The position numbers and the translations under genes are program-made. From UMGS172 sp045648145 (GTDB lineage Bacteria; Bacillota; Clostridia; Oscillospirales; Acutalibacteraceae): a stretch of DNA of 16,903 nt. Each line of letters opens with the position of its first letter. Position 1 is the first letter of the stretch. Below, piece by piece: positions 7,803 to 15,279 of this stretch. Below the pieces are notes generated by a model. The model searched no databases. It saw only the letters and a list, made by a program, of their open reading frames with translations, and was not told the DNA's origin. The stretch covers positions 1-16,903 of the forward strand of contig JAZRNK010000036.1 of NCBI GenBank assembly GCA_045648145.1, in the 5' to 3' direction.

Positions 7803-8508
7803 TGAACTGCTTCGGATAAAATGGTTTGATGAAAACTATGCTGATATTTTAAGCAGGGTAGAGTCTGCTTGTAAAAAAAGCGGCAGAAGCACCGACGAGG
7901 TTATTTTGCTGGCGGCTACTAAAACCGTACCCGTTTCGGTGATTAACCACGCTATAAGCAGTGGTGTTAAGTATATCGGTGAAAATCGTGTGCAAGAGTT
8001 TCTTTCTAAAAAAGATTTGTTGAAGGATAACGTTCACAAGCATTTAATCGGCCATTTGCAAACCAATAAAGTAAAAGATATTATAAATGATGTCGAAATG
8101 ATAGAATCGGTACATTCTGTGAAATTGGCCGAGGAAATAAGCAATCGATGTCAAAAAATATCTAAAACTATGGAAATTCTTATAGAGGTTAATATCGGCA
8201 GTGAGGATTCGAAATCGGGTTTTTCTCCTGCGGATGTTGAAGAAAAAATAGTCGAGATTTCCAAATTACCGAACATTAAGGTTAAAGGATTGATGACAAT
8301 TCCGCCTATTTGTGAAAATAAAGAGGAAATTTGCGAATATTTTTCGAAAATGCGAAAACTGTTTATTGACATACGGGATAAAAACATGGATAATGTAGAT
8401 ATAGTGTATCTATCAATGGGGATGTCGGGTGATTTTGAGGAAGCTATTCAATATGGCGCCAATATTGTCCGCGTCGGTACATCACTTTTTGGACAAAGAA
8501 TATATTGA
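7780..8508 (+). CDS. ylmE: YggS/YlmE family pyridoxal phosphate-binding protein
   Basis: This 242-residue cytoplasmic protein belongs to the YggS/YlmE/PROSC family, which binds PLP on a lysine and keeps PLP and amino-acid balance rather than catalysing a well-defined reaction. The PLP lysine is K48 in LLAATKT. Other family blocks are YIGENRVQE, LIGHLQTNK, EVNIGSEDSKSGF, GLMTIPP, SMGMSGDFEEAI and the phosphate-binding RVGTSLFG near the end. The ATG at 7780 lies inside the 3' end of the HlyD-like gene, eight bases after AAAGGAAA. The N-terminus is about 12 residues longer than in Bacillus YlmE, but I see no better start. Placement just before sepF matches the ylmE-sepF order of Firmicutes. Confidence 0.94.
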   Translation: MTENLSNDELLRIKWFDENYADILSRVESACKKSGRSTDEVILLAATKTVPVSVINHAISSGVKYIGENRVQEFLSKKDLLKDNVHKHLIGHLQTNKVKDIINDVEMIESVHSVKLAEEISNRCQKISKTMEILIEVNIGSEDSKSGFSPADVEEKIVEISKLPNIKVKGLMTIPPICENKEEICEYFSKMRKLFIDIRDKNMDNVDIVYLSMGMSGDFEEAIQYGANIVRVGTSLFGQRIY

Positions 8509-8535
8509 AGTAATTAAAAGCAAAGGAGATTTGAC

Positions 8536-9021
8536 ATGAGCTTTTTTGATAAAATTAAGGATATCATGAGCGCAACAGACGAGGATGAGGATTTCGGCGA
8601 GGTTGAAACTGTTTCTTCAAAAGATACAGAAGACCGTAATGAGTATTCTTCATACTCAAGCAGAGGCTACGAAAGAGAGAAAACAACCCAATTCCCGAGT
8701 GACAGAAAGGGCAGAGTAAGTAATGTTGCCCGTACTTCTTCGCAGATTCAGGTTGCTCTTGTAAAGCCTGAAAGATTCGAGGATGCACCGGCTATTGCCG
8801 ACCATCTTGCTGACAACAGAACTGTTGTACTTAATCTTGAAGCAGCAGCACGTGAAACACAGCGTCGTTTGCTCGACTTCTTGAGCGGTGTTGCTTATGC
8901 GCATAACGGTAGAATTAAGAGGGTTGCTAACAGCACCTTTATCATTACCCCCAGCAACGTTGACGTTATGGGTGAGCTTCTTTTGGATGAACTCGAGAAT
9001 AGCGGAAGCTCGTTCATGTAA
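8536..9021 (+). CDS. sepF: Cell division protein SepF
   Basis: SepF bundles FtsZ filaments and tethers the Z-ring to the membrane. The 161-residue product has an amphipathic N-terminal helix (MSFFDKIKDIM, 1-11) of the membrane-binding type. A variable acidic and Ser-rich linker covers about 12-68. The conserved SepF core at about 70-155 includes VALVKPERFEDA, the helix AIADHLADNRTVVLNL, FLSGVAYAHNG and STFIITPSNVDV. An AAAGGAG site about eight bases upstream of 8536 supports the start. The gene follows ylmE by 27 bases and is followed directly by ylmH. Confidence 0.95.
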   Translation: MSFFDKIKDIMSATDEDEDFGEVETVSSKDTEDRNEYSSYSSRGYEREKTTQFPSDRKGRVSNVARTSSQIQVALVKPERFEDAPAIADHLADNRTVVLNLEAAARETQRRLLDFLSGVAYAHNGRIKRVANSTFIITPSNVDVMGELLLDELENSGSSFM

Positions 9022-9024
9022 TTG

Positions 9025-9774
9025 ATGAACTCTGAGGAAAAGCAATATTCGGAAATAAGGATTGCCGATGCAATTCGGCAATGCGATTTAAAGGGTATCC
9101 CTAGATTTGTTGGCTTTCTTTCCGAGGCGGCTTGTGCTGCTGCGGTAAAATATGCTCAAAAGGCTAAGGTTAAGTATAGGCTTTACGGGGGTTATGACGG
9201 CGCCGTTCGTAATTATTTCGGTGCTTTCCCCGATTGGTGTGAGCCGACGGATGAAGCCTTTCCGATAGTGCGTCTTAAAATCAATAATAAAAGTAATATA
9301 AAGCTTACTCACCGAGATGTTTTGGGTGCAGTTATGTCGCTTGGACTTGAGCGTGATACGGTTGGCGATATTTTGCCCGATGATAAAACGGCAGTGCTCT
9401 TTGTCACCGAGTCGGTGGCGGACTATATAATTGCGCAGATTGATAAAATTTCGTCAGCAGGTGTCGTTATTGAACGTGATTTTGAGGAAAATTTTACGAT
9501 TAAAGTGAGTTTTTCAGAAAAAAGCGACACTGTTGCTTCAAACAGACTTGACTGTGTAATAGCATCATTGGTAAATTGTTCGCGCGGTAAGGCCGTCGAG
9601 CTTATTGAGTCGGGATGTGTTGCGGTTGGCGGTGTTGAGGTGTTGAAGCCTACCAAAACCGTTTTTGAAAACGATACCGTGTCGGTTCGCAGAGTAGGAA
9701 AGTTTATTATTGATGGTATATCGGACAAAACAAAAAAAGGTAGAATTGTATTGAAATACAGAAAATATATATAA
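9025..9774 (+). CDS. ylmH: YlmH-type S4-domain RNA-binding protein
   Basis: A 249-residue protein of the YlmH family, found beside divIVA in many Firmicutes. In Bacillus YlmH has been linked to ribosome-associated quality control. An N-terminal domain (about 1-80) is followed by the family signature HRDVLGAVMSLGLERDTVGDI around 97-117. An S4 RNA-binding domain at about 175-235 has SNRLDCVIASL, SRGKAVELIESGCVAVGG and ENDTVSVR. I chose the ATG at 9025. A TTG immediately before it (9022), next to the sepF stop, is possible and adds one residue. The Shine-Dalgarno match is weak (GCGGAAG at 9002-9008, about 16 bases away), so translation probably depends on ribosomes finishing sepF. Confidence 0.9.
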   Translation: MNSEEKQYSEIRIADAIRQCDLKGIPRFVGFLSEAACAAAVKYAQKAKVKYRLYGGYDGAVRNYFGAFPDWCEPTDEAFPIVRLKINNKSNIKLTHRDVLGAVMSLGLERDTVGDILPDDKTAVLFVTESVADYIIAQIDKISSAGVVIERDFEENFTIKVSFSEKSDTVASNRLDCVIASLVNCSRGKAVELIESGCVAVGGVEVLKPTKTVFENDTVSVRRVGKFIIDGISDKTKKGRIVLKYRKYI

Positions 9775-9792
9775 CTAATCGGAGGTAATTAT

Positions 9793-10809
9793 ATGAAAAC
9801 GCCTGAACAGATTCGTGATATGGAATTTCAAAAGGCCCCTATGGGCGGTTATAAGCAGAGTGATGTTGAATTGTTTCTTGAAGAGGTTGCCTCTCAAATA
9901 GAAATACTTATGAAGCAGAAGGCCGATGCTGACAGAAAGCTTCAGGAATTCAGCCAAAAGGCTCCCGAGGCCGCTTTGTCGACTGCAGGTATTCAGAGTG
10001 TTCTTATTAATGCTCAAAAGATTGCTGATCAGGTTTGCGAGGATGCAAGACAAGAGGCAGAAAAAATTATTGCCGAAGCTAATCTTAAGGTTGCCGAGGC
10101 TAACATAAAAGCGCAGGAGATTATTGCAGAGGCTGAAAGTAAGGCTGTTTTATTGGGTGAAACCGCAGAGATTGAGGCTGCTAAAATAATTGCCAACGCA
10201 GTAAGTAAGGCAAACGAAACAAGCGTTGCCGTAATAGAAAGCACCGAGCTTCAAAACAAGCTTTATGACCGCCTTAAAATTGAAGTTTCTGATTTTAAGA
10301 AGAAGGCTCTTGCTCAGTTTGCAGCCGTATCGGAACTTATTAATCAGTTGCCCGATGAGATTCCTTTCAATATGGAACGCGCTAAGGATGTTTTGTCGGT
10401 TGACTTTGGTAATCCGCAGGATTTGTTAAATAATGCAGTTAATGCTAAACTTGAAAAAATTAAGGCCGAGGAAGAGGCTGAAGCCTTAAAACAGGCTGAA
10501 GTAGAGGCTGCTATTAAAATTGCAGAGGATACCAAAAGGGAAGAGGACGAAGCTCCTGTTGTCGTTCAGTCGGTTAAAGATGAAGCCGAGGTTGTAGTTG
10601 AGGAAGTTGCGGAAGAAACTGCCGAAGAGGATGAACAGTTGTCCTTTGACGAGGCTATAGCCGAGGAAATAGAGGAAGAAACCGAGCAAGAAGGCTTTGT
10701 TGTAGAGTCAATACCGGCAACTAAGGGCCGTATTAGCTTCGGCGAAGAAGATGACGACGAAGATGACGAGGACGACGAACCGAGATTTTTGTTCAGAAGA
10801 AAGAAATAA
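9793..10809 (+). CDS. divIVA: DivIVA-family polar/septal scaffold protein with long acidic C-terminal tail
   Basis: DivIVA proteins sit on strongly curved membranes at the septum and poles and recruit other proteins. The first 50 residues match the lipid-binding domain, FQKAPMGGYKQSDVELFLEEV, starting the coiled coil. Ala/Glu/Lys-rich heptads run to about 135 and a second helical part to about 235. About 235-338 is a low-complexity Glu/Asp/Val tail ending in an acidic run (318-329) and a small basic-aromatic tip, RFLFRRKK. At 338 residues it is about twice the length of Bacillus DivIVA (164); the extra length is all C-terminal. The membrane loop differs from Bacillus, with PMGGY in place of FRGY. 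GGAGGT at 9781-9786 supports the ATG at 9793. Confidence 0.9.
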   Translation: MKTPEQIRDMEFQKAPMGGYKQSDVELFLEEVASQIEILMKQKADADRKLQEFSQKAPEAALSTAGIQSVLINAQKIADQVCEDARQEAEKIIAEANLKVAEANIKAQEIIAEAESKAVLLGETAEIEAAKIIANAVSKANETSVAVIESTELQNKLYDRLKIEVSDFKKKALAQFAAVSELINQLPDEIPFNMERAKDVLSVDFGNPQDLLNNAVNAKLEKIKAEEEAEALKQAEVEAAIKIAEDTKREEDEAPVVVQSVKDEAEVVVEEVAEETAEEDEQLSFDEAIAEEIEEETEQEGFVVESIPATKGRISFGEEDDDEDDEDDEPRFLFRRKK

Positions 10810-10822
10810 AGTAATAATTTAA

Positions 10823-10858
10823 CCGATTGCGAAAAGCCTTGTGGTTTTTCGCAATCGG
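10823..10858 (+). terminator. Strong hairpin between divIVA and ileS, possible weak intrinsic terminator
   Basis: A 16-base stem with one G-U pair, CCGATTGCGAAAAGCC against GGTTTTTCGCAATCGG, closes a four-base TTGT loop. Only four T residues follow (10860-10863) before CC, so termination may be partial. The ileS ribosome site begins just 10 bases after the stem, leaving no room for a new promoter in between. ileS must therefore be read through this hairpin or transcribed from a promoter inside divIVA. Confidence 0.6.
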
Positions 10859-10882
10859 GTTTTCCAAAAAGGAGCATTTTAG

Positions 10883-13660
10883 ATGGATTATAATGAGACA
10901 CTGAATTTACCGGTAACCGAATTTCCTATGCGTGCCGGTCTGCCCACCCGTGAGCCTGAAGCTTTAAAAGAGTGGCAGGACACCGATGTTTACGGCGAAC
11001 TTATGAAGAAAAACGAGGGTAAACCGCTTTATATTTTGCATGATGGCCCTCCTTATGCTAATGGCGTAATTCATATGGGTACTGCTTTAAATAAATCCTT
11101 GAAGGATTTTGTTTTAAGGTATAAGAATATGTCCGGCTTTAAGGCACCTTACGTTCCGGGCTATGATACACACGGTCTGCCCACCGAGCTTAAAGCACGT
11201 AAAAAGGCAGGTATGTCGTCTTCCGCACAGATTTCGGCATTAGAGCTCAGAAAAATGTGTAAAGAGTTTGCTCTTTCGTTCGTTGACGACCAGCGCAAAC
11301 AGTTTGAACGTCTTGGTGTTCTCGGTGAGTGGGACAAGCCGTATCTCACACTTAGCAATGACTACGTTGCAAAGCAGGTTGAGATTTTCGGTCAAATGGC
11401 AGAAAAGGGCTACATTTATAAAGGTTTAAAGCCGGTTTATTGGTGTCCTGAGTGTCAGACTGCTTTAGCAGAGGCAGAGATTGAGTATGCCGAGGATCCT
11501 TGTCATTCTATATATGTAAAGTTTGAAGTTACAAAAGAGTTCGGTAAGCTTGCCAAGCTTGGCGCAGAACAGTGCAAGACGTATTTTGTTATTTGGACAA
11601 CAACCACATGGACCTTGCCGGCTAACCTTGCAATCTGCGTAGGTCCTGACTATGATTATGGCGTGTTCAAGGCAAACGGTGAGTATTACGTTATGGCTAC
11701 CGAGTTGGCACCTGTTGCATTTAAGGCAGCTAAAATAGAAGAGTACGAGCTTTGCGGAACCATTAAGGGCTCGGAGCTTGAATATATGGAATGTGCACAT
11801 CCGTTTATTGACCGTACCTCGTTGGTTATTGTTGGTAATCATGTAACACTTGAGAGCGGTACCGGTTGTGTTCATACTGCTCCCGGTCATGGTGTTGATG
11901 ACTTTGAGGTTTGTCAGCATTATAAAGAGGTTGGAATGGTCGTTCCTGTTGACCATAAGGGTGTGATGACTGCCGAAGCAGGCGAGTTTGAGGGCCTTAC
12001 AACCGATAAAGCCAATAAGGCTATTGCTGTAAAGCTTGATGAAACAGGTCATCTTTTTGCTCTTGAGAAGATTATTCACCAATATCCTCACTGTTGGCGT
12101 TGTAAGTCGCCCATTCTTTTCCGCGCTACTGAACAGTGGTTCTGTTCAATTTCGGCTTTTGCTGATAAGGCTTTGGAAGAGGTTAAAAAGGTTAATTGGA
12201 TACCCGGTTGGGGTGAGGACCGTATCTCCGGTATGATTAAAGATCGTAGTGACTGGTGTATCTCGCGTCAGCGTACTTGGGGTGTTCCGATTCCGATTTT
12301 CTACTGTAAAGAATGCGGTAAGGAAGTAATTAACAAAGAAACAATAGGCAAGGTTGTCGACATCTTCCGTCAGTACGGTGCAGATGCTTGGCATTCTATG
12401 TCTGAAAAGGAACTTATGCCCGAGGGTGTTGTTTGCTCTTGCGGTTGCAACGAGTTCAAAAAAGAGACCGATATTATGGACGTTTGGTTTGACTCTGGTG
12501 TTTCTCATGCGGCTGTTCTTGGTCAGCGTGACTATCTCGACACACCTGCAGACCTTTATCTTGAGGGTGCTGACCAGTACAGAGGTTGGTTCCAGTCTTC
12601 GCTCTTAACCTCGGTTGCAGCATACGGCAAAACACCTTATAAAACCGTTGTAACTCACGGTTGGGTTGTTGACGGTGAAGGTAAAAAGATGTCTAAATCT
12701 ATTGGTAATACCATTAACCCTGATGATATTGTTAGCCAATACGGTGCCGATATTTTAAGACTTTGGGTTGCTTCGTCTGACTATCATGCAGATATCCGTA
12801 TTTCAAAGGATATTTTGAAGCAGCTTAGCGAGATTTACCGTAAAATAAGAAATACAGCAAGATTTATTCTTGGTTGTATTAGCGATTTTGATCCTGATAA
12901 GGACTCCGTAAGCTATGATAAGCTTCACGAAATGGATAAGTTTGCGTTGATGCGCCTTGACCAGATTACCGAAGAATGTCAGAAGGCTTATGAGAATTTT
13001 GAATATCATTTGATTTTCCACGCAATACACAATTTCTGTGTTCTTGATATGTCTAACTTCTATCTTGATGCGGCTAAGGATAGACTTTATGTAGAGGCTG
13101 CCGATTCTGAAACCCGCCGTGCAGCACAAACCACAATTTATAAGGTTTTACACGTGCTCACAAGATTGATTGCTCCTATTCTTGCCTTTACTTCCGACGA
13201 AATTTGGAAGTTTATGCCTCATTATAAAGAAGATGACGTAAGAAACGTTATTTTCAACGAGTTCCCGAAGGCTTCGGGCAAGGTTGATAGCGAGCTTATG
13301 ACACGATGGAGCAGAATTCACGCTATCCGTGACGATGTCAAGAAGGCTCTCGAACTTGCTCGTTCGGCCAAAATTATCGGTGCTTCACTTGAGAGTGAGG
13401 TTACCGTATTTGCCGAGGGTGAAACCTATGACTTTATTAAGTCGATTGAGGATATTCTCCCCACAGTATTTATCGTTTCGGCTGTAAAGCTCGAAAATGG
13501 TAATGGCGGAGAATACGAGGGCGATTGCAATATCGGTGTAACCGTAAAACACGCAAGCGGTGAAAAGTGTGAGCGTTGTTGGGGTTATAGCGACTCGGTT
13601 GGCAAATGTGCCGAGCATCCTACACTTTGCAGCCGTTGTGCAGCAATTATATCTAAATAA
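10883..13660 (+). CDS. ileS: Isoleucyl-tRNA synthetase
   Basis: IleRS charges tRNA-Ile and hydrolyses mischarged valine. The 925-residue product is full length. The class I HIGH-type motif is HMGT at 64-67 within GPPYANGVIHMGTALNK, and KMSKS is at 602-606. The CP1 editing domain shows a Thr-rich stretch at 239-242 in TTTTWTLPAN and HTAPGHGVDD with Asp339. Editing is therefore expected to work. CPECQ and CWRCKSP lie in the catalytic body. The C-terminal zinc finger uses C896, C899, C916 and C919, so this is the bacterial type with the zinc tail. AAGGAG at 10869-10874 supports the ATG at 10883. The gap upstream is only 73 bases and holds no T-box leader, unlike many Firmicute ileS genes. Confidence 0.98.
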   Translation: MDYNETLNLPVTEFPMRAGLPTREPEALKEWQDTDVYGELMKKNEGKPLYILHDGPPYANGVIHMGTALNKSLKDFVLRYKNMSGFKAPYVPGYDTHGLPTELKARKKAGMSSSAQISALELRKMCKEFALSFVDDQRKQFERLGVLGEWDKPYLTLSNDYVAKQVEIFGQMAEKGYIYKGLKPVYWCPECQTALAEAEIEYAEDPCHSIYVKFEVTKEFGKLAKLGAEQCKTYFVIWTTTTWTLPANLAICVGPDYDYGVFKANGEYYVMATELAPVAFKAAKIEEYELCGTIKGSELEYMECAHPFIDRTSLVIVGNHVTLESGTGCVHTAPGHGVDDFEVCQHYKEVGMVVPVDHKGVMTAEAGEFEGLTTDKANKAIAVKLDETGHLFALEKIIHQYPHCWRCKSPILFRATEQWFCSISAFADKALEEVKKVNWIPGWGEDRISGMIKDRSDWCISRQRTWGVPIPIFYCKECGKEVINKETIGKVVDIFRQYGADAWHSMSEKELMPEGVVCSCGCNEFKKETDIMDVWFDSGVSHAAVLGQRDYLDTPADLYLEGADQYRGWFQSSLLTSVAAYGKTPYKTVVTHGWVVDGEGKKMSKSIGNTINPDDIVSQYGADILRLWVASSDYHADIRISKDILKQLSEIYRKIRNTARFILGCISDFDPDKDSVSYDKLHEMDKFALMRLDQITEECQKAYENFEYHLIFHAIHNFCVLDMSNFYLDAAKDRLYVEAADSETRRAAQTTIYKVLHVLTRLIAPILAFTSDEIWKFMPHYKEDDVRNVIFNEFPKASGKVDSELMTRWSRIHAIRDDVKKALELARSAKIIGASLESEVTVFAEGETYDFIKSIEDILPTVFIVSAVKLENGNGGEYEGDCNIGVTVKHASGEKCERCWGYSDSVGKCAEHPTLCSRCAAIISK

Positions 13661-13666
13661 TATTTT

Positions 13667-13703
13667 AAGTGGCGACGTGCGGTTTTACCGCACACCGTCA
13701 CTT
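13667..13703 (+). terminator. Imperfect hairpin between ileS and lspA
   Basis: A 16-base stem (AAGTGGCGACGTGCGG against CCGCACACCGTCACTT) with one G-U pair and two adjacent mismatches closes a TTTTA loop. No U-tract follows (GTTATGTAAT), so it is not a standard intrinsic terminator. A factor-assisted stop, an RNA-processing site or a 3'-end stabiliser for the ileS message are alternatives. Confidence 0.4.
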
Positions 13704-13733
13704 GTTATGTAATATTGATTTTAAGGAGTAGTT

Positions 13734-14312
13734 ATGTCAGCTGTATTAGCAATAATTTGCGGCCTTTTAATAGTAGGTGCAGACCAGTTAACAAAATATT
13801 TAGTCATCACCTATATGGAACCTAATCAGGTTATAACGGTCATTCCCGGTTTAATTAATTTTAACCGTATAAACCCCAACAGTGGTGCCGCCTTTGGTAT
13901 TTTAGAGGGGAAAACCTGGTTTTTGATAACCATCACCTGTATTATAATGGTGATCTGTGTTTGTATGCTTATCAGAAAAACCTTTGACAGTAAGCTGATG
14001 TTCTGGGCTTTGTGCATAGTTCTCGGCGGCGGTATGGGTAATATGATAGACCGAATTTTCCGTGGTGGCAACGTTATCGATTTTTTAGAGTTTGGTTTCT
14101 TTGAATTTCCGGTTTTCAATGTAGCTGATTGCGCCGTTTGTATCGGTGCAGCTATGATAATGCTGTATTTTGTGGTGGATTTTATCAATGATTCACGTAA
14201 AAGACACAGTATTGACGTTATTAATGCTGCAAGTGATGACGAAGCCGCAAAGAATACGGTTAAGACGGTAATGCAGGAAGAAGCAGCACAAAATCAAGAG
14301 GAAGACCTTTAA
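13734..14312 (+). CDS. lspA: Lipoprotein signal peptidase (signal peptidase II) LspA
   Basis: LspA is an aspartyl protease in the cytoplasmic membrane that removes the signal peptide from lipid-modified prolipoproteins. The 192-residue product has four hydrophobic segments at about 4-24, 62-80, 89-105 and 131-150. The conserved blocks are GADQLTKY (15-22), NPNSGAAFG (48-55), GGGMGNMIDRI with NVIDF, and FNVADCAV. The catalytic pair is D116 and D132. The last 38 residues are a hydrophilic, acidic tail (DDEAAKN... EEDL) that makes it longer than the usual 150-170. AAGGAG before the ATG at 13734 fixes the start. The stop overlaps the rluD start by one base (TAATG), matching the lspA-rluD pairing of Firmicutes. 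Confidence 0.96.
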   Translation: MSAVLAIICGLLIVGADQLTKYLVITYMEPNQVITVIPGLINFNRINPNSGAAFGILEGKTWFLITITCIIMVICVCMLIRKTFDSKLMFWALCIVLGGGMGNMIDRIFRGGNVIDFLEFGFFEFPVFNVADCAVCIGAAMIMLYFVVDFINDSRKRHSIDVINAASDDEAAKNTVKTVMQEEAAQNQEEDL

Positions 14313-15214
14313 TGGCAACTGAAACATTTGTTGCCGATAAAGGTGGATTAAGGCTGGATGCCTTTGTTTGTGAATGCCTTTCGGTATCACGTACACTTTC
14401 GGCAACGCTCATTGAAGACGGCAACGTTTTGTTAAACGGTAAAACCGCCAAAAAACGTGCTATTGTCAATATCGGTGATGAGATTGTGGTCGAGATGCCT
14501 GAGCTTCGTGAGATAGAAGCGGTACCTCAAAATATACCCATTGACGTGGTGTATGAGGATGACGAACTTTTGGTCGTAAACAAACCCAAAGGTATGGTCG
14601 TTCATCCTGCACCCGGTAATAGTGATGGAACACTTGTTAATGCTTTGCTTTATCATTGTAAAGGCAAGCTTTCAGGTATCAACGGCGTAATAAGACCGGG
14701 TATAGTTCACCGTATTGATAAGGATACAAGCGGTCTGCTTATAGTTGCAAAGACCGATATGGCTCATAAATGTTTGGCAGAGCAGATTAGAGAGCACAGC
14801 TTTACAAGACAGTATGAAGCCGTAGTTTATGGCAATGTAAAAAATGATAGTGGAACGGTTGATGCACCAATCGGCCGAGATCCAAAAAATCGTCAGCGCA
14901 TGGCCGTTGTTTTCATCAATTCGAAAAAGGCTGTAACTCATTACGAGGTTGTAAATCGATATGAAGGCTTTACTCATATGCGGTTTAACCTTGAAACAGG
15001 CAGAACGCATCAGATAAGGGTGCATATGGCATCTATCGGTCATCCGATTGTCGGTGATGCGGTTTATGGACCTAAAAAAGTGATAACTGTACTCAACGGG
15101 CAGTGCTTACATGCAGGTAAAATAGGTTTTGTTCATCCCACTACAGATGAGTATATGGAGTTCAGTTCACCGTTGCCTGAGTATTTTGATAATTACTTAA
15201 AAACCTTAGTGTGA
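14312..15214 (+). CDS. rluD: RluD-family ribosomal large subunit pseudouridine synthase
   Basis: This enzyme converts uridines to pseudouridine, most likely in 23S rRNA. The 300-residue product has an N-terminal S4 RNA-binding domain (about 12-60, with RLDAFVCECLSVSR and LLNGKTAKK). The RluA/RluD catalytic domain follows, with VVNKPKGMVVHPAPG at 88-102, catalytic D136 in HRIDKDTSGLL, and the closing GRTHQIRVHMA and HPIVGDAVYG blocks. The start shares one base with the lspA stop. It is the ylyB position in Bacillus. Target specificity within the family (RluD or RluC type) cannot be read from the sequence with certainty; the S4 domain and location favour RluD type. Confidence 0.93.
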   Translation: MATETFVADKGGLRLDAFVCECLSVSRTLSATLIEDGNVLLNGKTAKKRAIVNIGDEIVVEMPELREIEAVPQNIPIDVVYEDDELLVVNKPKGMVVHPAPGNSDGTLVNALLYHCKGKLSGINGVIRPGIVHRIDKDTSGLLIVAKTDMAHKCLAEQIREHSFTRQYEAVVYGNVKNDSGTVDAPIGRDPKNRQRMAVVFINSKKAVTHYEVVNRYEGFTHMRFNLETGRTHQIRVHMASIGHPIVGDAVYGPKKVITVLNGQCLHAGKIGFVHPTTDEYMEFSSPLPEYFDNYLKTLV

Positions 15215-15237
15215 CGGAATTTGAACTCGTTACACTA
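15207..15237 (+). other. Hairpin overlapping the rluD stop codon
   Basis: TAGTGTGACG (15207-15216) pairs with CGTTACACTA (15228-15237), ten pairs with one G-U, around an 11-base loop. The left arm contains the rluD TGA. An A-tract rather than a U-tract follows on the + strand, so it is a poor terminator. It marks the boundary between the lspA-rluD pair and the transketolase genes. The rest of the gap (15238-15279) is A/T-rich and ends in AGGAGGT; I see no convincing promoter hexamers there. Confidence 0.35.
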
Positions 15238-15279
15238 AAAAGAGAAGAATGATAAATATATTTCATTAGGAGGTTCTTT

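Noticed and set aside
10566..10901. Minus-strand open frame with a long Ser run opposite the divIVA tail
   Set aside because: The Ser run is simply the antisense of the Glu/Asp codons of the DivIVA acidic tail; there is no ribosome site and no family resemblance.
11465..12091. 208-codon minus-strand open frame inside ileS
   Set aside because: It lies entirely opposite the highly conserved IleRS editing domain and its translation has no recognisable domain, so it is a shadow frame.
15226..15260. Possible promoter before the transketolase genes (TTACAC, 17-base gap, TGATAAATA)
   Set aside because: The -35 matches consensus at only two of six positions and the -10 at three of six. A TG before the -10 is present, but A/T-rich gaps give such matches easily. 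A promoter here is plausible by context but not supported by sequence.
15248..15267. A/T-rich imperfect inverted repeat (AATG..AAAT / ATTTCATT) next to the transketolase ribosome site, as an operator
   Set aside because: The arms are short, A/T-only apart from one pair, and need a bulge; low-complexity sequence makes this uninformative.
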